Shown here: piece after piece, positions 43,462 through 52,844 of the stretch
Position numbering within the stretch: position 1 is the stretch's first letter
Layout of the letters: every line of letters begins with the position of its first letter
From: Flavobacterium panici
GTDB lineage: Bacteria > Bacteroidota > Bacteroidia > Flavobacteriales > Flavobacteriaceae
DNA: 64,000 bases
Reading direction: 5' to 3'
NCBI RefSeq assembly: GCF_903819335.1
Contig: NZ_CAIJDE010000017.1
Location: 62,001 to 126,000 of the forward strand
Made by a program: the position numbers and the translations under genes
The notes under the pieces: model-generated
Databases searched by the model: none
Seen by the model: the letters and a program-made list of their open reading frames with translations, nothing else
Told to the model about the DNA's origin: nothing

Positions 43462-45948
43462 TTATTCTGTTGTGATTACAATTGTTGCGGGTTTTAATCC
43501 TTTTGCTTTTGCGGTTAATTCCACTCTTCCTGTTTTATCTCCAGATTGTACAATAACCAGACATTTTCCAGCCAAAGCAGTATGTTTATTTCCTTTATAC
43601 GATTCGTGACTTACGGGATCTCCGCTGCAAACGCCTACAATTTTTCCATTTCCTGTTAATGAGAAATTGATTTCGTTATTGGCATTTGGAACCAAAGTTT
43701 CTTTATCGTCTAAAATATCAACGGTTACAAATGATAAATCATTTTTGTCGGCTTTAATTGTACTTCTGTCTGCGGTTAATTTTAGTTGCGAAGGATTTCC
43801 GGCTGTTTTGATTTCTTTTTCTAAAACTGTTTTTCCGTTTTTACGAGAAATGGCTTTTAGCGTTCCGGCCTGAAAAGGGATTCTCCACATTACGTGTAAA
43901 TCGTCTCCTTTTTTGCTTCTTTTTCCAACTGATTTTCCGTTTACGAAAAGTTCGACTTCATCGGCATTATTATAATAGGCCCAAACGTCGACGGTTTGTC
44001 CGGCTTTCCAGTTCCAATGTGGGAAAATATGAAGAACCGTTTTATCCGTCCATTCGCTTTGGTACATATAATAAACGTCTTTTGGAAAACCGGCTAAATC
44101 CACGATTCCGAAATAGGAACTTACAGATGGCCATTCGTAAGGAGTTGGTTCTCCGATATAATCGAAACCTGTCCAAATGTACATTCCCGAAAGAAAATCG
44201 TGTTTTTTAATGACTTTCCAGGTTGCTTCATGCGTTGAACCCCAAGGCGCCTGAACCTGATCGTAAGCTGAAACGGTGTTTCCGGGATTTCCTTCTGTAA
44301 ATTTAAGATCCCATCTTACAGGCCATTTTTTTATAGTATCTGAAACGGTATCATAATAACCTCTTGTTTCTAAACCTGAAGTTGTTTCGGTTGCTATAAA
44401 TGGTGTGTTTGGGAAATTCTTTTGATGATATTCATAGGTTTGATGCGCATAATTATATCCGATAAGATCTAAAATACCTGATTTTGCAATGGCATTAAAC
44501 TGAACATTCTTCTTTTCAAATTGCAGTGTTACGGCGTCAATATTCATATTTACCGGCGGATTCATGGCTGCTGTAAGCGGGCGGGTTTTATCGTTTATGC
44601 GAACGATTTCTGCCAATTCTTTTGCAATTTCAACACCTGTTTCATTCCATTGTTCCGGAATTTCATTTCCTATACTCCATATAAAAATACTTGGGTGATT
44701 TCGGTCACGGCGCAACTGATCGCCTAAATCTATTCTGTGCCATTTGTCCCAGTCATTTGCATAATCGTATTTGGTTTTGTTTTGTTTCCACATGTCAAAA
44801 GCTTCATCCATGACAATGAAACCCATTTTATCACATAGATCTAAAAGTTCCGGAGCGGGTGGATTATGAGAAGTTCTGATTCCGTTTACGCCCATTTCTT
44901 TCAGAATTTCTAACTGACGTTCGATTGCGCGCGTATTGATGGCAGAACCTAATGGACCTAAATCGTGGTGCATACAAACTCCTTTGATTTTGACTTGTTT
45001 TCCATTCAGAATAAAACCTTTGTTCAAATCAAATTTAAATTCTCTGATTCCGAAATTCGTTTTGTATTGATCAACAATTTTATCATCAACCAAAATCTCC
45101 GTAATAGCTGTATACAATTCTGGTTTTTCAACTGACCATAAAACTGGCGATTCTACTTCTGCTTTTACATTTAGCAATGTGCCGCTTTTTGGAGTAAGCG
45201 TTATATATGTAGTGGAGCCTGAGGTAACTTTTTTATCTTCCTTATAAATGGTAGTTACTAATGTTAACTTTTTTGATTCTAAATGATCGTTCTGAATTCT
45301 AGTTTCAATATTTACAGAAGCTTTTTCGGCAGTAACTTTTGGAGTTGTAACATAAGTTCCCCAATGTTCAACGTGTAATTTATCTGTGGTTTCTAACCAG
45401 ACATTTCTAAAAATTCCTGATCCTGAATACCAGCGTGAATTTGGTTGTTTTGAATTGTCAACCTTTACAATTATTTCGTTGGTTTTTTCTCCGTAATTTA
45501 AGTATGGTGAAAGTTCATATTGAAAGCCAATATATCCGTTTGGACGTTTTCCTAAATAATGTCCGTTTATCCAGACTTCACTGTTTTTATAAACGCCATC
45601 GAAAGTTATTGATATTATTTTATTTATATCTTCTTTTGCTATTTTAAAAGTTTTTTTATACCAACCTAAGCCTCCATTTAGTGATCCACCCCCATATCCA
45701 GCTGAGCTTTTCTCATCAAATTTGCCTTCGATGCTCCAATCATGCGGAAGATCTAAGGTTCTCCATTTGGTTGAAGTTCCAATGGTATCTTTATTTGTTA
45801 AACTATCATTTAAATGAAAACTCCAGTCTGCATTAAAAGAGATTTTTCGGTTTGAAAAAGTATTTTCTTTACTGCAGGAACTTAATAAAAACATCGCAGA
45901 AAAAATCAAAACTGAAAGTCTGCTCAGATATTTAAATGTGGTTTTCAT
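43462..45948 (-). CDS. GH2 beta-galactosidase lipoprotein
   Basis: A GH2 enzyme of about 828 residues. The ATG at 45948 (MKTTFKYLSRLSVL) is preferred over the frame opening at 45978, because it gives a standard lipoprotein signal ending FLLSSCSK. Order: sugar-binding jelly roll, Ig-like domain, TIM barrel, C-terminal beta domains. The acid/base Glu is in FIWSIGNEIPEQW and the nucleophile Glu in PFIATETTSGLETRG. It would release galactose from xyloglucan side chains after fucose and acetyl removal. First enzyme gene after the binding proteins. Confidence 0.93.
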   Translation of the reverse strand: MKTTFKYLSRLSVLIFSAMFLLSSCSKENTFSNRKISFNADWSFHLNDSLTNKDTIGTSTKWRTLDLPHDWSIEGKFDEKSSAGYGGGSLNGGLGWYKKTFKIAKEDINKIISITFDGVYKNSEVWINGHYLGKRPNGYIGFQYELSPYLNYGEKTNEIIVKVDNSKQPNSRWYSGSGIFRNVWLETTDKLHVEHWGTYVTTPKVTAEKASVNIETRIQNDHLESKKLTLVTTIYKEDKKVTSGSTTYITLTPKSGTLLNVKAEVESPVLWSVEKPELYTAITEILVDDKIVDQYKTNFGIREFKFDLNKGFILNGKQVKIKGVCMHHDLGPLGSAINTRAIERQLEILKEMGVNGIRTSHNPPAPELLDLCDKMGFIVMDEAFDMWKQNKTKYDYANDWDKWHRIDLGDQLRRDRNHPSIFIWSIGNEIPEQWNETGVEIAKELAEIVRINDKTRPLTAAMNPPVNMNIDAVTLQFEKKNVQFNAIAKSGILDLIGYNYAHQTYEYHQKNFPNTPFIATETTSGLETRGYYDTVSDTIKKWPVRWDLKFTEGNPGNTVSAYDQVQAPWGSTHEATWKVIKKHDFLSGMYIWTGFDYIGEPTPYEWPSVSSYFGIVDLAGFPKDVYYMYQSEWTDKTVLHIFPHWNWKAGQTVDVWAYYNNADEVELFVNGKSVGKRSKKGDDLHVMWRIPFQAGTLKAISRKNGKTVLEKEIKTAGNPSQLKLTADRSTIKADKNDLSFVTVDILDDKETLVPNANNEINFSLTGNGKIVGVCSGDPVSHESYKGNKHTALAGKCLVIVQSGDKTGRVELTAKAKGLKPATIVITTE

Positions 45949-46032
45949 AGATAGTCGTTTTTGTGGTTTGTATAACAAATATAAACATACCGATAGGTGT
46001 CTGTATCGATCCCCTACCGGTAGTTTTCTTTT

Positions 46033-46896
46033 TTATAATGTATTATGGTTAGGCTTGTAATGAAAAACGATTAAACAAACGCCTTCTCCGGTTCTGCTTT
46101 GGTTACGAATAACAGCCAGACGCAATGAATTATCTTTAAGTTCAACCACTTTTACACTGTACCAAATAGCACAATCTGCATAATAATCTCCACCATACAG
46201 CATTTCTACGCCTCCATTAAAAATTAATTTATTATTGGCGATTTCAAAACTATAAGTTCCTTTTTTGGTTGTCTGCACATTACTGCTAATTGCTGTTTGT
46301 TTTACGGTAGTATTATAACCTCCGTTCAAATCAAAATACATTTCTCCCCAGTCTTTGCTTGGCATGATCCATGAGTTACTTGCATAATCCGGAAACCAGT
46401 TCCAGTTGTCTCCAGATGCGGCAGGATAGTCTAAACCTGCCCAGCCAACCGGATCAATAAAATCCAGAACCCAAGTTTTACCTGCTACGCCATTAGTTAG
46501 CATGGCCCATTTTGGATCGCTGAAATACGTTTCGTCATTTTCTTCCACATTTACTTCTACCGGGGCTGCATCTACAGAACCTCCTCTTGTATAAGCCGTA
46601 AAATAAACGGTATATTTTCCAGCAAAAGGAAATGTAATTTGATCCTCGCCTTTATTAGAATGCCCTAATTCATTACCATTTCCGTCTACATATCTCCAAT
46701 ATGGAATTACTTCCGGATCTTGATTTTTTAAGATTACAATATTCTTATTTGCGGCATTCTGTGTTACCGAAAACTTAAGTGTTGACGATGTTAAAGTCAC
46801 TGCTGGCAAACTCTCGCGATCTTCTACCGGCTCGCATGAAAACAGTAGTGAGCTTAGTGTTATTGCAGCTATTAAAATATATAATATACGTTTCAT
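46033..46896 (-). CDS. Surface glycan-binding-type lipoprotein with PKD-like domain
   Basis: A 287-residue lipoprotein (lipobox LLFSC, Cys at about 21). An Ig/PKD-like module follows (TLKFSVTQ to VEVNVEENDE; GKYTVYFTAYTRGG is the PKD-like hairpin). The C-terminal part is Trp/Tyr-rich (WNWFPDYASNSW, LYGGDYYADCAIWY) and could bind glycan. Its position right after SusD is that of the second surface glycan-binding protein of PULs, which vary widely in sequence. No close family was recognised. Confidence 0.8.
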   Translation of the reverse strand: MKRILYILIAAITLSSLLFSCEPVEDRESLPAVTLTSSTLKFSVTQNAANKNIVILKNQDPEVIPYWRYVDGNGNELGHSNKGEDQITFPFAGKYTVYFTAYTRGGSVDAAPVEVNVEENDETYFSDPKWAMLTNGVAGKTWVLDFIDPVGWAGLDYPAASGDNWNWFPDYASNSWIMPSKDWGEMYFDLNGGYNTTVKQTAISSNVQTTKKGTYSFEIANNKLIFNGGVEMLYGGDYYADCAIWYSVKVVELKDNSLRLAVIRNQSRTGEGVCLIVFHYKPNHNTL

Positions 46897-46916
46897 AATA
46901 GTTTGTTTTTAGTTAA

Positions 46917-48527
46917 TTACCAACCTGGATTTTGTGAAATAGTACCGTTAGAAAGAACTATTTGAGATTGCGGTAATGGAAACCAGCCTTGCGTTTCTGT
47001 TCTAAATGTTACATTAAATTGAGAATCAACGTTTGCATTATCAATTTCAGCTTTAGCTACAGCAACTCCTTGTCTGATTAAATCGAAATAACGTAACCCT
47101 TCCAGAGCTAATTCTAATTGGCGTTCTTTCATGATGGCAGCTTTATTAAAATTAGCCACTGTTAATCTGTGATTTGTATCTTTAAACGCTCTGTCACGAA
47201 CTCTGTTTATATCTGCTAATGCCAAAGCACTGTTAGTTTCTAAATTTAATTCGGCAGCCATTAACAATACATCAGAAAAGCGTATAACAGCAAAATCCTG
47301 ATAGTTATCAATTTGGAAATTTCCTCCGTTTGCTTCTACAATACTTGTTCCTGCATCATTGTTAATTGGGCAGTATTTTTTCCATGAATATCCTGTGTAT
47401 TGACGCTGCTCTCTTGCTACCGCATCAAAATTTAAAGGGTTTCCTTTATAACTTTCATTTTTATAATCAATGATTGTTGCATCTCTGCGGGTATCTCCAG
47501 GTTCGTAAGCATTATACAATTTAGGAGTAACAGTTGCTCCTCCCCATCCTGTTGCATAAGGGCCAATTGCTCCGCCTCGGGGTGCGATATTAACCTGAAA
47601 ACGGTTTCCTTCATTCAAATTCCAGTCTCCTTTTCCTGAACCATTAAAACGAACAGCCCAAACCATTTCTGTATTGTCTTCTCCGGCAAATTTATCGAAA
47701 GATGCTGCTAACCAAAGATTAGCAAAATCAGCAACCAGTCCATGTCCGCTGTTATTTACTACATCATTAATATAAGTAACGGCTTGTGCTTTAGTTATAA
47801 CTCCTGCTAAATCCGTTTTTTTGTAATAATCCGTGTAGAATAAAAATGTTCTTGCCAAGTAAGCTTCTGCAGCCCATTTTGTAATGCGTCCATAATTAGC
47901 ATTTCCTGCCTGAGAATAATTATCATTGTTTAAATTATCTGAAGCAAATTTTAAATCATTTGCTATCAAAGCGTATGTTACCTCAGCCGGTTGTCTTGGC
48001 AATAAAAATTCGCTTGCCTTAATGGTATGGTCTAATGGCACAATATCTCCAAACATTTTAGCTGCCATAAAGTGAAAATGTGCTCTTAAAAAACGAGCTT
48101 CTGCTTCGTATCTAGTTTTTAAAGCTGTATCAGATCCCCAGTTTACTCTATCCAGATTTTCTAATAAAATGTTGGCTCTGTAAATTCCTAAATAGGCATA
48201 TTTCCATACATCGGCATTCATTTCTTTATTCGAAACAAATAAAAATCTATCCCATTCGATATCTGTCTGTGCATCGGCAATACCGTATCCTCCAAAACAA
48301 TCATCAGAAGCCTGTTCACTTATCAATAAAGGTCCGCCGTAAGCTTCGCGTTGTAATACATCATAAACAGCAATCAATCCTGAATAAGCATCGGCTGGTG
48401 TTCTATAAAAATTCTCTTCAACTTTGGTTGTAGAAGGCTCCGTATCTAGAAAATCATTTGAACAAGCCCCTAAAACGAACAAGCTTGAGACAGCTAATAA
48501 TTTTATATATTTTTTCATCGTTTTCAT
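46917..48527 (-). CDS. SusD-family glycan-binding lipoprotein
   Basis: A 536-residue SusD homologue. Lipobox LFVLGAC places the Cys near residue 22, followed by SNDFLDTEPSTTKVEENFY. TPR-like helices carry ADAYSGLIAVYDVLQ and TRYEAEARFLRAHFHFMAA. The C-terminal RagB/SusD signature is FDLIRQGVAVA and GWFPLPQSQIVLSNGTISQNPGW. It caps the SusC channel at the cell surface and hands oligosaccharides to it. It starts 3 bp after the SusC stop, a tight translationally linked pair. Confidence 0.96.
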   Translation of the reverse strand: MKTMKKYIKLLAVSSLFVLGACSNDFLDTEPSTTKVEENFYRTPADAYSGLIAVYDVLQREAYGGPLLISEQASDDCFGGYGIADAQTDIEWDRFLFVSNKEMNADVWKYAYLGIYRANILLENLDRVNWGSDTALKTRYEAEARFLRAHFHFMAAKMFGDIVPLDHTIKASEFLLPRQPAEVTYALIANDLKFASDNLNNDNYSQAGNANYGRITKWAAEAYLARTFLFYTDYYKKTDLAGVITKAQAVTYINDVVNNSGHGLVADFANLWLAASFDKFAGEDNTEMVWAVRFNGSGKGDWNLNEGNRFQVNIAPRGGAIGPYATGWGGATVTPKLYNAYEPGDTRRDATIIDYKNESYKGNPLNFDAVAREQRQYTGYSWKKYCPINNDAGTSIVEANGGNFQIDNYQDFAVIRFSDVLLMAAELNLETNSALALADINRVRDRAFKDTNHRLTVANFNKAAIMKERQLELALEGLRYFDLIRQGVAVAKAEIDNANVDSQFNVTFRTETQGWFPLPQSQIVLSNGTISQNPGW

Positions 48528-48530
48528 AAT

Positions 48531-51500
48531 TTAAAAGTTAACATTTAGACCCATCATGTACGTGCGAGGCTGTGGGTAATATCCAACATCAATTCCTTTT
48601 GCCCACGGTTGTGTTAAGTTACCGTTGCTGTCTCTTGCAGTATTCCCAAATCCAATTTCAGGATCCATTCCTTTATATTTTGTAAAAGTGAATAGGTTAT
48701 TGGCCGCAACATACAATCTGAATTTGCTGAAGAAGTTCAATTTGTTTGTCAATTTTGTTAAATCACAACCAAAAGTTGCATTCTTAATTCTGAAGAAATC
48801 AGCATTTTGAACATATAAATCAGAAAACTTCGTGTAATTCCCATTTGAATCTGTTCCGTAAGTAACTCTTGGAACTCTGTTAGAACTTCCTTCTGTAGTC
48901 CATCTGTTTAAAACATCTGTAGTATAGTTTGTGTAACCGCGTGTTGGATCGTGAATGCCGAAAACATTTTGGTTTCCTGCAACACCATAAGTATTAACTG
49001 TTAAGTCAAATGCTTTGTATGATAAGTCAAAATTTAAACCGTAAGTAAAATCAGGGTTTGGATCTCCAACTTTGGTTTTATCATTAGCATCAATTTTTCC
49101 ATCTCCATTTAAATCTACAAAACGAACATCTCCAGGCGCTGCACCCGGTTGTGCGCTTGCTGCAACTTCTGCCGCATTCTGAAAAATTCCTGCTGTTTTT
49201 AATCCGTAGAAATAACCTATTGGCTGTCCAACCTCAACACGGTTCAACTCATCTGTTCCTTGGAATAATAAATTTGGATCTCCATGAATAATGCCTTCGC
49301 TGTTTGCAACTCTAAGTACTTTGTTTTCATTGTGCGAAAGATTTGCGTTTACAGCAAAATTCCAATTTTCATTAAACTTAGTATGATAGGCTAAAGCAAT
49401 TTCAAATCCTTTATTTTGAATATCTCCTCCATTAATATAAGGAGCTGTAGCACCTGCATACACTGGAATAGATGCTAAAACCAGCCAGTCTTTTGTTTTT
49501 TTATCGTAGTAATCAAATGTTAATGAGAAGTTTTTAAACAAAACAGCATCAAATCCAAGATCTAATTGCTCTGACGTTTCCCATTTTAAATCAGGGTTTG
49601 AAAGCTGATCCGGGCTTGCACCTGTTTGCAGCGTTTCTGTTCCTGTTCCGAAATGATAGTTTTTATTGTACGAACTAATCGTTGACATATAAGAAAAAGC
49701 AGGAATTTGATCGTTACCATTTTGTCCCCAGCTTGCTCTGATTTTCAATGAATTTAAAACTTTATTTTCCTGGAAGAAAGCCTCTTTATCAACATTCCAA
49801 CCTGCAGAAACTGATGGGAAATATCCATATCTGTTTGAAGCTGCAAAGTTTGATGAACCGTCTCTTCTTAAAGTTGCTGTAAATAAATATCGGTTATTGA
49901 AATCATACAATAAACGTCCAAAATAAGACTGAATTCCATAATCTCCACGATTTCCTTTTACTGTATTTGATGTCTGATCTGTAGCATTACTCAAATAAGC
50001 ATGAGCAAAATCATCAAAAGTTAAGTTTTTACCCGTTGCTTCCATGAAATCGGAAGTGTTTTTTTTGGCAGAAGTACCAACTAATACATCAAAATTGTGG
50101 ACTCCGTTTAAAGTTCCTTTGTACTGAATCGTGTTTTCAAAAATCCATCCTAGAGATTTAGTTGCATTTTGAGTAACGCTCGAAACCGTATTATTATCAT
50201 TTGAAGAAAGAGAATAAACCGGTTTGAAAGAACGGTAATTGCTATCCGTCATATCAACACCAAAACTTGTTCTGTAGGTGAAATTTTTAAAGAATTTTAA
50301 TTCTGCAAAAATGTTTCCTACGTAACGGTTTGATTTTGTTTCATTGAAGTTATTATAATACAATGATCCAAGCGGATTGCTGATATCTGCTGAAATAGAA
50401 GAATGAGCAAAACCTCCATTGGCATCATAAGCCGCATCAATTGGCGCTGCATTCAAAAAGCTTCTGATGGCATTACTGTAAATTCCCTGATCTGCAACTC
50501 CTGAGCTTTTAATATTGGCAAAAGAGAAGTTTTCTCCAATTTTTAAATAGTTTTCAATTACTTCTGAAGTTGAATTTACATTGAATGTAATACGATCATA
50601 TTGTGATTGATTTGTTGAACCGCCAATCATACCTTCTTGCCCGTAATAGGATAATCCGGTTGCAATTGTAGATTTTTTATCACCTCCGCTAATTGTAAGC
50701 GAATGGTTTTGTTTTATTGCGCCTTCGTTAAACAAATCGTCCTGCCAGTCATGATTTGGAAACGCCGCGATTTGTGCTTGCGTATATAATGGTGTTAAAC
50801 CAGAATTTACACGCGCTTCATTCATGATAGTAGTATATTCCTGTGTATTTAATAAATCCAGTTTTTTAGCTACTTGCTGAAAACCTGTATAAGAATTAAA
50901 AGACACATTCATTTTACCATCTTTTCCTTTTTTTGTTGTTACCAAAATAACCCCATTTGCCGCTCTGGCTCCGTAGATAGATCCTGCAGAAGCATCTTTT
51001 AGAACGTCAACCCTTTCTATAGAAGAAGGATCAAGATATCCAATTCCGTTATCTACAACAACCCCATCAACTACATAAAGAGGTGTATTATTTCCTGCTG
51101 TTCCAACTCCACGAATGTTTACTGCCATTCCCGCTCCCGGCTGCCCAGAAGTTGAAGTGACATTTACACCCGCAGCCTGACCTTGCAAAGCATTTGTAAC
51201 ATCTAGGGTTGCTACCTGCTGAATGTCTTTTCCTGAAACTAATGAAGTTGCGGTAGTATTGACCTTTTTCTTTTGTGTACCGTACCCGATAACTACAATT
51301 TCTTTCAGTTCTGCAGTTTCTTCCTGCATGGTAACATTGATAGTTTTTTGAGTTCCTACTGTTACTTTCTGAGTTTTAAATCCAATAAAAGTAAAAACAA
51401 GAACGTCTCCTGCTTTTGCCTCTATTTTATAATTTCCATCAAAATCGGTTGCGGCACCAATTTTAGTTCCCTCTACAGAGACAGATGCTCCGGGAACGCC

Positions 51501-51644
51501 CATTCCGTCAACAGCCGATGTTACAATTCCATTCACAGATCGGGATTGTGCCTGAGCAAAAGCCGACTGCATCATAAATAAGCTAAACAACAGCATCGTG
51601 CAAAACGAGAGCATTGTTGTTTTAATACAATATTTGCTTTTCAT
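48531..51644 (-). CDS. SusC-family TonB-dependent transporter
   Basis: A 1037-residue SusC protein. Signal peptide to about residue 31, then a carboxypeptidase-regulatory-like domain (VNGIVTSAVDGMGVPGASVS), the TonB-box region (LKEIVVIGYGTQKKKV), and a plug with VDGVVVDNGIGYLDPSSIERVDVLKDASAGSIYGARAANG kept as in SusC proteins. The C-terminal barrel ends MGLNVNF. It is the first gene of the eleven-gene glycan operon. Imported material is inferred to be xyloglucan oligosaccharides from the downstream enzymes. Confidence 0.96.
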   Translation of the reverse strand: MKSKYCIKTTMLSFCTMLLFSLFMMQSAFAQAQSRSVNGIVTSAVDGMGVPGASVSVEGTKIGAATDFDGNYKIEAKAGDVLVFTFIGFKTQKVTVGTQKTINVTMQEETAELKEIVVIGYGTQKKKVNTTATSLVSGKDIQQVATLDVTNALQGQAAGVNVTSTSGQPGAGMAVNIRGVGTAGNNTPLYVVDGVVVDNGIGYLDPSSIERVDVLKDASAGSIYGARAANGVILVTTKKGKDGKMNVSFNSYTGFQQVAKKLDLLNTQEYTTIMNEARVNSGLTPLYTQAQIAAFPNHDWQDDLFNEGAIKQNHSLTISGGDKKSTIATGLSYYGQEGMIGGSTNQSQYDRITFNVNSTSEVIENYLKIGENFSFANIKSSGVADQGIYSNAIRSFLNAAPIDAAYDANGGFAHSSISADISNPLGSLYYNNFNETKSNRYVGNIFAELKFFKNFTYRTSFGVDMTDSNYRSFKPVYSLSSNDNNTVSSVTQNATKSLGWIFENTIQYKGTLNGVHNFDVLVGTSAKKNTSDFMEATGKNLTFDDFAHAYLSNATDQTSNTVKGNRGDYGIQSYFGRLLYDFNNRYLFTATLRRDGSSNFAASNRYGYFPSVSAGWNVDKEAFFQENKVLNSLKIRASWGQNGNDQIPAFSYMSTISSYNKNYHFGTGTETLQTGASPDQLSNPDLKWETSEQLDLGFDAVLFKNFSLTFDYYDKKTKDWLVLASIPVYAGATAPYINGGDIQNKGFEIALAYHTKFNENWNFAVNANLSHNENKVLRVANSEGIIHGDPNLLFQGTDELNRVEVGQPIGYFYGLKTAGIFQNAAEVAASAQPGAAPGDVRFVDLNGDGKIDANDKTKVGDPNPDFTYGLNFDLSYKAFDLTVNTYGVAGNQNVFGIHDPTRGYTNYTTDVLNRWTTEGSSNRVPRVTYGTDSNGNYTKFSDLYVQNADFFRIKNATFGCDLTKLTNKLNFFSKFRLYVAANNLFTFTKYKGMDPEIGFGNTARDSNGNLTQPWAKGIDVGYYPQPRTYMMGLNVNF

Positions 51645-52107
51645 AGTAAATAAGAGTTGGTTTAAATTAAGTTAGTTACGTTTATTGTGATCAAAGTGTA
51701 AGTTCTTTTTCTCTATAATTTACCTTCTCCTTCTAATTCAAAAGTTAGTTTTTTAAAACTTATAGTCATTTTGAATTTATCTTATGGTAAATTTGACTAC
51801 AAGTGTAAAACTTTTTTTCTATTTTAGCAAAATATTAAGGTTATTTTTTTTCTATTCTGATTTATGGGGATTCATTTTTGTCAATCCGATAAGATTAAAG
51901 ATTAAAACGAAATAAAAAACATCAAAAAAATAACGCTATAGCGTTTTGACAATCAATCATTTAAAAGATTTTTATTTGTAATTTAATTTTTCATCGTAAT
52001 TTCAATCAGCTGATTATCAATTTTTTGATCTGTTAAAAAAATATTAAGTAATCAAAAAAGACAGTTATGCATTTTATTTGTTTAATTTGTCAAAATTTAT
52101 TTCGCAT
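51645..52107. other. Divergent control region of the glycan locus
   Basis: This 463-bp AT-rich gap between SusC (minus) and the NUDIX regulators (plus) contains no convincing gene and no exact TAnnTTTG match for SusC. It holds one perfect palindrome (51932-51945). The missing consensus suggests an activator-dependent promoter. Confidence 0.6.
51932..51945. promoter_or_regulatory. Perfect 14-bp palindrome, possible operator
   Basis: AACGCTATAGCGTT is fully self-complementary and stands in AT-rich sequence between SusC and the NUDIX regulator genes. Assignment to those regulators is inference. Confidence 0.5.
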
Positions 52108-52824
52108 ATGGATAAAAAAGTAGATGCCGACTCTGTTGCAAAAAGCGAACAAAATGCAATGAATGCAATCACAATTGACTGCGTTGTTTTTGGTTTTGAT
52201 GAAGGAAGTCTGGAAGTACTTTTAGTCCAGCACGCAGAAGGTATCAGTAAAGGAAAATGGGGTTTACCCGGTGGATGGATTTATAAAAAAGAAAGTACGG
52301 ATGATGCTGCACATCGTTTATTAAACGAACTTACTGGTTTGGATAATATTTATCTGGAGCAGTTAAAGGCTTTTGGAGATCCGGATCGTTTCCCGCTTCG
52401 CCGTGTTATTACTATTGGTTACTATGCGCTTGTAAAAAGAGAAGATTATAATATTAAAGCAGGTTTTACAGCTTCTGATGCTAAATGGTATAAAATCAAC
52501 AGTATTCCTGATTTGATTTACGATCACAACGAAATTTTATCTTATAGTATACAAAATCTTCGTAACCGCGTTCGTCAGGCGCCTATTGGATTTAATCTTT
52601 TGCCGGAAAAATTTACTTTGCTGCAGTTGATGCATCTTTATGAAGAAATCCTGGGAATTGAAATGGATAAATCTAATTTCCGCCGAAAAATTCTGCATAT
52701 GAAATTATTAGTTGCTTTAGACGAAAAACAACAGGATGTTTCACACAGGGCTGCAAAATTGTATAAGTTTGATCCTGATATTTACAAAAAACTGACTGAA
52801 AAAGGTTTCAATTTTGAATTTTAA
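52108..52824 (+). CDS. NUDIX/winged-helix sugar-type regulator A
   Basis: A 238-residue protein with an N-terminal NUDIX fold and a C-terminal winged helix (SNFRRKILHMKLL, HRAAKLYKFDPDIYKKLTEKG). The start is set at ATG 52108; the frame opening at 52078 is a TTG and adds only ten residues. The NUDIX box is broken: WIYKKESTDDAAHRLLNELT lacks the RE and EE residues, so it cannot hydrolyse nucleotides. Non-catalytic relatives such as Bacteroidetes AraR/XylR sense pentoses. It stands divergent from the glycan operon and 20 bp before a paralogue. Confidence 0.88.
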   Translation: MDKKVDADSVAKSEQNAMNAITIDCVVFGFDEGSLEVLLVQHAEGISKGKWGLPGGWIYKKESTDDAAHRLLNELTGLDNIYLEQLKAFGDPDRFPLRRVITIGYYALVKREDYNIKAGFTASDAKWYKINSIPDLIYDHNEILSYSIQNLRNRVRQAPIGFNLLPEKFTLLQLMHLYEEILGIEMDKSNFRRKILHMKLLVALDEKQQDVSHRAAKLYKFDPDIYKKLTEKGFNFEF

Positions 52825-52844
52825 AAAACAAGCATAAAGGCTAA

